Source: Oscillospiraceae bacterium
Lineage (GTDB): Bacteria; Bacillota; Clostridia; Oscillospirales; Oscillospiraceae
DNA: 50,089 bases
Assembly (NCBI GenBank): GCA_017429325.1
Contig: JAFRPC010000005.1
Location: 1 to 50,089 of the forward strand
Direction: 5' to 3'
Part shown: piece by piece, positions 44,612-50,089 of the stretch
Position numbering within the stretch: position 1 is the first letter of the stretch
Layout of the letters: the number at the start of each line of letters is the position of its first letter
The notes under the pieces: model-generated
The model's input: the letters and a program-made list of their open reading frames with translations, nothing else
The model's database searches: none
Told to the model about the DNA's origin: nothing
Position numbers and translations under genes: made by a program

Positions 44612-44815
44612 AAATACACCCCGCCCCTCGATAGGGGCGAAGTGCTCGCGGTACCACCCTAATTTGGTCTCTGGGCTCTGTAACGGGAGCGCCCGTCCTG
44701 CTCCTCGCAGGCCGCTTGGAAGTGGCTGACTGATTCCGAAACGCCGGGGCTCACACCCTCCCCCGTTCGCTGCCGTTCCGCTGTCCGGTCTCGTTTCCGC
44801 AACGCATTTAACATC
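44612..44815 (-). ncRNA. T-box riboswitch of alaS
   Basis: On the minus strand the leader begins just after the TATAAT box and holds a long stem I region (about 44700-44815). The hallmark T-box sequence AGGGTGGTACCGCG (plus coordinates 44647-44660) is the antiterminator bulge that pairs with uncharged tRNA NCCA. A terminator CGCCCCT/AGGGGCG and a T7 run (44612-44640) follow. A GCC triplet after GGTGTGA is a candidate alanine specifier, but I cannot fold stem I well enough to be certain. Uncharged tRNA-Ala should raise alaS expression. Confidence 0.93.
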
Positions 44816-44818
44816 CCT

Positions 44819-44847
44819 ATTATATGGATTGCAGGCAGAAATGTCAA
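44819..44847 (-). promoter_or_regulatory. alaS T-box promoter
   Basis: Minus strand: TTGACA (44842-44847), 17-bp spacer, TATAAT (44819-44824), both hexamers perfect. Confidence 0.9.
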
Positions 44848-45032
44848 TCCTTTTTTTGATACAGAATCAGAGCGTACCGGGAAGCGCGATTGTTCCGGCC
44901 AGAGGGGGAGAAGGGGATAATCATGCAGGTATATTATGTATATACAAAAAATAATTGCAGATTTGTGAATAATTTACAAATATATTCCCCCAAAATTTTC
45001 CATTCTGCGCGGCGAAAAACGGAAAATTATTC

Positions 45033-45061
45033 TGTACAGATGAATAGTTGTATGCTATAAT
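45033..45061 (+). promoter_or_regulatory. Promoter of the large secreted protein
   Basis: TGTACA (45033-45038), 17-bp spacer, TATAAT (45056-45061) with TGC before it (extended -10). The leader of about 70 bases ends AAAAAGGAGAAAAACAC before the ATG. The rest of 44858-45032 is AT-rich without a gene. Confidence 0.7.
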
Positions 45062-45139
45062 GTTGCATGGAGTGAACAGGAAATCTTGTTCGCGATTCTA
45101 ATCTAAGACAGGAAATAATTGTAAAAAGGAGAAAAACAC

Positions 45140-48100
45140 ATGAGCAAACAGTTCAAACGCATCTTCGCACTTCTGCTCGTCCTCGCAATGGTCCTCAGCG
45201 TCCTGCCCACCGCCTTCGCAGCCGGTGTCGGCGTCTCCGGTCGTGCGGATGCCGAACACGTCTACACCGAAGAAGAGAACGCAATCCTTGACAACGACGT
45301 TTTCGCAAAGATCGAGGCCGTCAAGGCCAATGCCGCGTCCACCATGGGCGGCATCAGCAGAATGACCGAGGCCAACTACGTCTCCCTGGTCCCCGATGTC
45401 ATCGAGGCCATCAAAAGCTCCGAGACCTACGTTCCCGGCACCCTCCAGCAGAACGGCAACTTCCTGGTGTGGATGACCACCACCGGTATGCCCTGCTGCT
45501 ACGACCCCAGAATGGAAGCTGAACTGCACAACACCGTCAACGATCCCACTCCCGAAGAGATTGCCCGCGTCGAAGCCGACGCCGCTGCTCTGATCGAGAC
45601 CTACGCCACCCGCGGCGGCAGCGCCAACTCCACCAAGATCGGTCTGATCCAGCCCTACTGGGAGTCCAGCTCCTCCTACTCTGACTCCTCCTTTACCAGT
45701 TATTCCCCCTACTATAAGACCATGTGGCAGAACCTCTACGGCGCCACCGGCGGCAGCGGAATGCGTTACTCCATGACCAACGCTACCGTTGACAATATCG
45801 CCTCCACCATCAGCCAGTGCGGCCTGGTCATCTTCGACTCCCACGGCACCACGGACTACTCCGGCTCCAACGGCGACTACACCTCCCGCGCCAACTGCTC
45901 CTACCTCTGCCTGACCACCAACTCCGGCGTCACCTCCGCCGATACCGCGGCCCAGAGCGGTCCCTACGGCACCTACTACCACTGCATGAAGGGCTCCGGC
46001 TACGCCTACGTGGACGGCACCTGCATCGCCAACCACATGAGCTCCAGCGCTCCTCACTCCCTGGTCTACATGGGCATTTGCCTTGGCATGGCCACCGACG
46101 GCATGTACAAGGGCCTGCGCAACAAGGGCGTCGAGGTCGTCTACGGCTACTCCCAGTCCGTCTCCTTCACCGGTGAGAAGCAGTACATGCAGTCCATCCT
46201 GGGCTACGTGAAGGACGGCGACTCCTTCGGCACTGCTCTTTCCAAGGCCAAGTCCTCCCTCGGCAAGTGGGACCCCGCCTACAGCTCCTACAGCCAGTCT
46301 CAGGCCGTGGCCAACTACGTTGCCTTCCCCATTGCCGTCTCCTCTGAGGACAGCTATCCCGGCCACGGCAACGTGGACGCCGTCCAGAACGTCTACTCCA
46401 CCTGGACCCTCTTCGGCGGCTCCTCCAGCAACTACACCGTGACCGCCACCACCAACAACTCCAACTACGGCACCGTCTCCGTCAGCGGCTACACCATCAC
46501 CGCTTCCCCGAAGACCGGCTACTATGCCTCCGGCTATACCGTCACCAGCGGCTCCGCCACCGTGACCCAGAACGGCAACACCTTCACCGTGAATCCGTCC
46601 TCCAACTGCACGGTCCGCATCAACTTCGCCGCCAAGACCCAGTACACCGTGACCCTGAAGGCCAACGGCTCCACCTACAGCACCCTGAGCTGCTACTCCG
46701 GCCAGTCCGTGACCCTGCCCAGCACCGCCACCTCCGTCAGCGGCTACAGCTTCGCGGGCTGGTGCGCCAGCACCGTGGCACAGACCACCACCCGTCCCAC
46801 CATCCTGAGCGGCTCCTACACGCCCAGCGGCAGCGTCACCCTCTACGCCGTCTACTCCAAGTCCGAGGGCAGCGGCGGCACCACCACCTACCAGCAGGCG
46901 AGCTCCGTTGAGAGCGGCGCCCAGTACATCCTGGTCGCGGCCGACTCCATCTCCGGCTCCACCGGCTACGCCGTGGGCAACACCGTCGTGAGCAACAGCC
47001 ACTTCCTCAGCGCGGTGTCCGTCACCGTCAGCAACGGCGTCTGCACGCCTTCCTCCTCCAACCTGGCCAAGGTTCTGTGGACGGCCTCCGGCAACAGCTC
47101 CAACGGCTACTCCTTCTACAACTCCTCTGTCGGCAAGTACATGGGCCTCGACTCCTCCGAGTACCTGGCTCCCAGCTCCACCGCCCTGAAGTGGAAGTAC
47201 ACCTCCAACGGCTACCTCGACAACCAGGTTGACAGCGAGGGCTACTACTACCTGTCCTACTCCTCCAGCAGCACCCGCCGCTACACCACAAGCAAGTCCG
47301 GCGCGGCCATCAACCTCTACAAGGCAACCTCCTCCGGCACCACCTACTACACCACCAGCCCCAGCACCACCACGCCTGATCCCGAGCCCACCTACTACAC
47401 CGTGACCTTCTCCACGCCCAGCGGCGTTTCCACTCCCTCCAGTCAGACTGTGGCTGCCGGCGGCTCCATCACCCTGCCCACTGCCGGCGCTCCCTCCGGC
47501 TACACCTTCCTCGGCTGGGTCTCTTCCACTGTGAGCAACACCACCACCCAGCCCACCACCTACACCGGCACCGTGACTGTCAACGGCAACGTCACCCTGT
47601 ACGCTCTGTACTCCTACACCTCCACCTCCGGCGGCGGCAGCAGCACCACTGCTTACGAGCTCCTGGGCTCCGCTCCCAGCTCCTGGGCCGGCAGCTACAT
47701 CATCACCTACGGCACCAGCACCTCCAGCCTCTACGTTCTGAAGGGCCTGAGCGGCAACACCAAGTATGAGTCCGCCTCCGCCGGCGGCGCCGTCCTGTAC
47801 AGCAACGCGGGTATGACCTACGCTGACGGCTACATGACCGGCGTGACCAACGCCTATGTCTGGAACGTCGCCGCGGACAGCTCCTACTACAAGATCCAGA
47901 ACGCCTCCACCGGCACCTACCTGGGCAGCTACAACAGCTACCTGTACAGCCGTTCCTCCTACTCCTCCAGCTACTGCCGTTGGACCCTCTCCATGGACAG
48001 CAGCGGCAACGTGACCGCCAAGAACAATGCTTCCAGCAGCTATCCCTACCTGAGCTTCTCCAGCAGCAACTACTTCATGGTCAATAGAACCGCTCCCACC

Positions 48101-48172
48101 GGCCTGTACTTCTGGAAGCAGACCACCACCTCCTCCGGCGGCACCAGCACCACCTACTACACCACCGGCTAA
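45140..48172 (+). CDS. Large secreted protein: caspase-fold-like domain plus InlB-type repeats
   Basis: A 1010-aa exported protein. The signal peptide (KQFKRIFALLLVLAMVLSVL, cut after about residue 27) is followed by a helical propeptide-like region to about 160. Residues 165-350 resemble a clan CD (caspase/gingipain) fold: strand CGLVIFDSHGTTDYSG with His235, and strand SLVYMGICLGMATDG with Cys314, placed as the catalytic His/Cys pair; then GVEVVYGYSQS. From about 425: a beta module (YTVTATTNNSNYGTVSVSG), InlB/Flg_new repeat 1 (GYSFAGWCAS...TLYAVYS, about 505-575), a beta-trefoil-like part (about 585-735), InlB repeat 2 (GYTFLGWVSS...TLYALYS, about 750-830) and a second trefoil-like part. 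No LPxTG or SLH anchor, so it is probably released or loosely bound. Ser/Thr/Tyr/Gly-rich with highly biased codons. Confidence 0.75.
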   Translation: MSKQFKRIFALLLVLAMVLSVLPTAFAAGVGVSGRADAEHVYTEEENAILDNDVFAKIEAVKANAASTMGGISRMTEANYVSLVPDVIEAIKSSETYVPGTLQQNGNFLVWMTTTGMPCCYDPRMEAELHNTVNDPTPEEIARVEADAAALIETYATRGGSANSTKIGLIQPYWESSSSYSDSSFTSYSPYYKTMWQNLYGATGGSGMRYSMTNATVDNIASTISQCGLVIFDSHGTTDYSGSNGDYTSRANCSYLCLTTNSGVTSADTAAQSGPYGTYYHCMKGSGYAYVDGTCIANHMSSSAPHSLVYMGICLGMATDGMYKGLRNKGVEVVYGYSQSVSFTGEKQYMQSILGYVKDGDSFGTALSKAKSSLGKWDPAYSSYSQSQAVANYVAFPIAVSSEDSYPGHGNVDAVQNVYSTWTLFGGSSSNYTVTATTNNSNYGTVSVSGYTITASPKTGYYASGYTVTSGSATVTQNGNTFTVNPSSNCTVRINFAAKTQYTVTLKANGSTYSTLSCYSGQSVTLPSTATSVSGYSFAGWCASTVAQTTTRPTILSGSYTPSGSVTLYAVYSKSEGSGGTTTYQQASSVESGAQYILVAADSISGSTGYAVGNTVVSNSHFLSAVSVTVSNGVCTPSSSNLAKVLWTASGNSSNGYSFYNSSVGKYMGLDSSEYLAPSSTALKWKYTSNGYLDNQVDSEGYYYLSYSSSSTRRYTTSKSGAAINLYKATSSGTTYYTTSPSTTTPDPEPTYYTVTFSTPSGVSTPSSQTVAAGGSITLPTAGAPSGYTFLGWVSSTVSNTTTQPTTYTGTVTVNGNVTLYALYSYTSTSGGGSSTTAYELLGSAPSSWAGSYIITYGTSTSSLYVLKGLSGNTKYESASAGGAVLYSNAGMTYADGYMTGVTNAYVWNVAADSSYYKIQNASTGTYLGSYNSYLYSRSSYSSSYCRWTLSMDSSGNVTAKNNASSSYPYLSFSSSNYFMVNRTAPTGLYFWKQTTTSSGGTSTTYYTTG

Positions 48173-48201
48173 TCGGAGACTGAACATCGCATAACAAACA
48201 G

Positions 48202-48234
48202 ACGCCCGCCGCGACCCCGCGGCGGGCGTTTTTT
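48202..48234 (+). terminator. Terminator of the large secreted protein
   Basis: Arms ACGCCCGCCGCG/CGCGGCGGGCGT, loop ACCC, then a T6 run. Confidence 0.95.
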
Positions 48235-48262
48235 GCCAGAGGAAAAGGTTTTCCCATGGAGT

Positions 48263-49039
48263 TCAGGAGACAATCGCCTTCTTCAACCGGTTCAGGGCGC
48301 CTTTTTCCAGGCGAGAGACCTGGGCCTGGGAGATGCCGATGGCGTTGGCGACCTCCACCTGGGTCTTGCCGTCGTAGTAGCGCAGGGACAGAATCGCTTT
48401 CTCCCGCTCCCCGAGGGAGGCCATTGCGTCCTTCAAGGCCAGCTCCTCCAGCCAGCGCTCGTCGCTGCTGCGGGGGTCGCTGATCTGGTCCATCACCAGC
48501 AGGGGATCCCCGCCCTCGGTGTGGACGGGCTCATAGAGGGAGATGGGGGCGGAGATGGCGTCCATTGCCTCTGCCACCGCGGCCAGGGGCAGGTCCATGG
48601 CCTTTGCCAGCTCCTCCTGAGTGGCCTCCCGGCCCAGCTCTGTCAGCAGCCGCTCCTTGCACTGGAGGACCCGATAGGCGGTGTCCCGGACCGACCGGCT
48701 CACCCGAATGGCCGAGTTGTCCCGCAGATACCGCCGGATCTCCCCACAAATCATGGGCACCCCATAGGTCGAGAACTTGACGTCCAGCGCGGGGTCGAAG
48801 TTCTGAATGGCCTTCAGCAGGCCCACGCAGCCCACCTGGAAGAGGTCGTCCGGGTTCTCGCCCCGCCCGGCAAAGCGCTGGATGACGGACAGCACCAGCC
48901 GCAGATTCCCCTCGATGAGGCGGTTCCGGGCCTCCCGGTCCCCGGCCCGGCTCCGCCGCAGCAGCGCCTCCGTCTCTCCCGGCTTCAACGTCCCCAACTT
49001 TGCGGTGTTCACCCCGCAAATCTCAACCTTCGCCTGCAT
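48263..49039 (-). CDS. sigG: Sporulation sigma factor G
   Basis: A 258-aa late forespore sigma factor. The N-terminal KVEICGVNTAKL is the SigG-specific stretch recognised by the Gin/CsfB-type inhibitor. Region 2 (NLRLVLSVIQRFAGRGENPD, FSTYGVPMICGEIRRYLRD), region 3 (ELGREATQEELAKAMDL) and region 4 (LGEREKAILSLRYYDGKTQV, ISQAQVSRLEKGALNRLKK) are complete. I chose ATG 49039, which has GGAGG upstream and follows a sigma-G-type promoter. It stands alone; sigE and spoIIGA, its partners in Bacillus, are not adjacent. Its presence indicates an endospore-former. Confidence 0.96.
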   Translation of the reverse strand: MQAKVEICGVNTAKLGTLKPGETEALLRRSRAGDREARNRLIEGNLRLVLSVIQRFAGRGENPDDLFQVGCVGLLKAIQNFDPALDVKFSTYGVPMICGEIRRYLRDNSAIRVSRSVRDTAYRVLQCKERLLTELGREATQEELAKAMDLPLAAVAEAMDAISAPISLYEPVHTEGGDPLLVMDQISDPRSSDERWLEELALKDAMASLGEREKAILSLRYYDGKTQVEVANAIGISQAQVSRLEKGALNRLKKAIVS

Positions 49040-49067
49040 AGCTGCCTCCTGTTCACGTTTCTTCCGG

Positions 49068-49097
49068 TAGTATGTCCCAAGGAAGGGAATTTCATGC
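49068..49097 (-). promoter_or_regulatory. Sigma-G-type promoter of sigG
   Basis: Minus strand: -35 GCATG (49093-49097), 18-bp spacer, -10 CATACTA (49068-49074). This fits the GHATR-N18-CATNHTA sigma-G consensus, about 29 bp before the ATG, so autoregulation is expected. Confidence 0.82.
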
Positions 49098-49166
49098 AAA
49101 GCTCCGAAAGCGGGAGTAATCCTGCGTCTGTTGTATTGTCTGCCCTGGTGTTTGTACAATGTTTGA

Positions 49167-49195
49167 TAGACAAACGCGGTATTTTGTGGTATGAT
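49167..49195 (+). promoter_or_regulatory. Promoter of the C_GCAxxG_C_C gene
   Basis: TAGACA (49167-49172), 17-bp spacer, TATGAT (49190-49195), then GGAGG before the ATG at 49234. Confidence 0.7.
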
Positions 49196-49233
49196 AAAAG
49201 CCAAAGAAACAACAGAAAACGGAGGCTTGACCT

Positions 49234-49629
49234 ATGAGCAAATATTTGGAAAGAGCAATGCAGCTGCGGGCCATTGTCACCCCGCATTACAACTGCGGTC
49301 AGTCCGTGGTGCTTCCCTTCGCCGAGGACGCGGGGCTCACCGAGGCCCAGGCAATGGGGATCTGTGCGAACTTCGGCAGGGGTCTGAAGCGGGAGGCTGC
49401 CTGCGGGGCCGTGACCGGGGGCCTGGTGGTGCTGGGCCTGTTCGGCATCGACGACCCGGCGGAGTACTACGAGGCGCTCCGGGCCAGCCACGAGGGGATG
49501 TTGGAATGCGGCGAGCTGCTGCGCAAAAACGAGGCCCTGGGCCGGGAGCGCAAGCCCCACTGCGACGCCCTGGTCTATGAGTGCGTCACCCTGGTCGAAA
49601 ATCTCCTGCGGCAGCGCGGAAAGCTGTAG
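49234..49629 (+). CDS. C_GCAxxG_C_C-type cysteine-rich protein
   Basis: A 131-aa cytoplasmic protein of the family named for its spaced cysteines. Visible are YNCGQSV (first Cys), ICANFGRG, REAACGAVTGGLVVLG (the CGAxxGG core), ECGELL, PHCDAL and YECVTL. Members are thought to be redox or metal proteins and are often near membrane oxidoreductases, but no function is proven. The usual Gly-Cys pair before GAxxG reads ACGAVTGG here. Start ATG with GGAGG 9 bases upstream. Its TAG stop is in CTGTAGG, which resembles the start of the GTAG palindromes that follow. It is divergent from sigG. Confidence 0.82.
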   Translation: MSKYLERAMQLRAIVTPHYNCGQSVVLPFAEDAGLTEAQAMGICANFGRGLKREAACGAVTGGLVVLGLFGIDDPAEYYEALRASHEGMLECGELLRKNEALGRERKPHCDALVYECVTLVENLLRQRGKL

Positions 49630-49640
49630 GCAGATGCGCT

Positions 49641-50089
49641 GTAGGGAGGCATCCCCAGATGCCTCCGGGCCGCATCGTAGGGAGGCATCCCCAGATGCCT
49701 CCGGGACACATTGTAGGGGACGGCGGATTGACGCCGTAGGGGCGCTTATCAAGCGCCCGCGGATGTGCTGTGCTGTAGGGTGCGGCTCTTATCCGCCGCA
49801 GGTGGATGAGCCGCCCGGTTTGCGGAGCAAACAATCGTTTGCGTCAGCAAACGATCCAGCCGGGTCTTCCTTTCGGGACCGTGCCGGATTTGCCTGCGGC
49901 AAATTGTCCGCCTGCGGCGGACCGGGTCGCTCACCCCTACGGGGTAAGAGCGACCCCTACAGGGGGAAACGCGGGACCTGTGGCGCACACTGTGCGCCGC
50001 TACGCTGCGGTCACTTCTTACCTCTTATTTTTTACCTGGTCCGGGCGGGGAACGGCGGACGGCTGAGAGCCGTCCCTACAGGCGGGTCT
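49641..50089. repeat. Palindrome array to the window end
   Basis: No gene is visible. GTAGGG palindromes at 49641-49666 and 49677-49702 (same arms GGAGGCATC/GATGCCTCC), 49736-49758, about 49775-49799, a nested CGCTC...GAGCG pair at about 49926-49962, 49980-50003 and 50057-50079. Between them are AAACAATCGTTTGCGTCAGC-type hairpins at 49818-49856. CCTCTTA-type heptamers lie at 50011-50036. Confidence 0.85.

Noticed and set aside
45098-48187. A 3-kb open frame on the minus strand opposite the large secreted protein
   Set aside because: It is a Gly/Val/Ala-rich shadow produced by the C-ending codon bias of the plus-strand gene. It has no start signal, and the plus gene has a signal peptide, known repeats and its own promoter and terminator. 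Similar shadows opposite the M16, aconitase-like, glnA and alaS genes were dropped for the same reason.

Overview
The window looks like chromosomal DNA of a GC-rich, endospore-forming Clostridia, most likely a gut Oscillospiraceae (Oscillibacter/Flavonifractor-like). The evidence is a sigG gene with its own sigma-G promoter, a T-box in front of alaS, an RF3 gene, RNase M5, a heterodimeric ABC exporter and an S-layer-homology/NlpC protein. Most genes are housekeeping. Nearly every intergenic gap, and some coding sequence, carries small palindromes and heptanucleotide arrays.

Layout. 1-369: end of an ISL3-like transposase and an outward promoter. 370-1662: secreted parvulin foldase. 1860-10290 (minus): a fused molybdenum hydroxylase, an ABC exporter pair with its XRE regulator, and a bactofilin-like protein with the YhbD-type regulator. 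10935-12635 (minus): glnS. 12824-17558 (plus): pyrH-frr and uppS, separated by a roughly 2.7 kb accessory cargo (HNH nuclease, SGNH hydrolase, internally shortened DUF1016 nuclease). 17934-24441 (plus): M16C protease, aconitase-like hydratase, TIGR04255 protein. 24509-27276 (minus): SLH-NlpC protein, a small unknown, a six-TM protein. 27520-28944: glnA. 29006-30583 (minus): prfC, divergent from a murI-HD phosphohydrolase fusion at 30944-32350. 32605-34275: membrane protein plus DUF937 protein. 34383-44543 (minus): alaS-HIT-comEC-holA-rnmV-GNAT-ABC-F, read from right to left behind a T-box. 45140-48172: large secreted protein with a possible His/Cys catalytic dyad and InlB-type repeats. 48263-49039 (minus): sigG. 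49234-49629: C_GCAxxG_C_C protein.

The most unusual content is a two-part repeat system. Part one is about fifty hairpins that share a GTAGGG or GTAGCG tag but have different arms; the two arms of each copy still pair. Part two is arrays of 7-bp units, different in sequence from array to array but always 7 bp with a fixed NRG phase. The two often sit together. Copies lie in frame inside rnmV and comEC, supply the C-terminus and stop of a GNAT gene, supply a stop codon to the ABC-F gene, and sit in the alaS leader. This resembles rickettsial palindromic elements and cyanobacterial heptamer STRRs, but no mobilising enzyme is visible in the window.

Limits: functions are called from motifs read by eye. 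Repeat counts, promoters and family names were not checked by any search.
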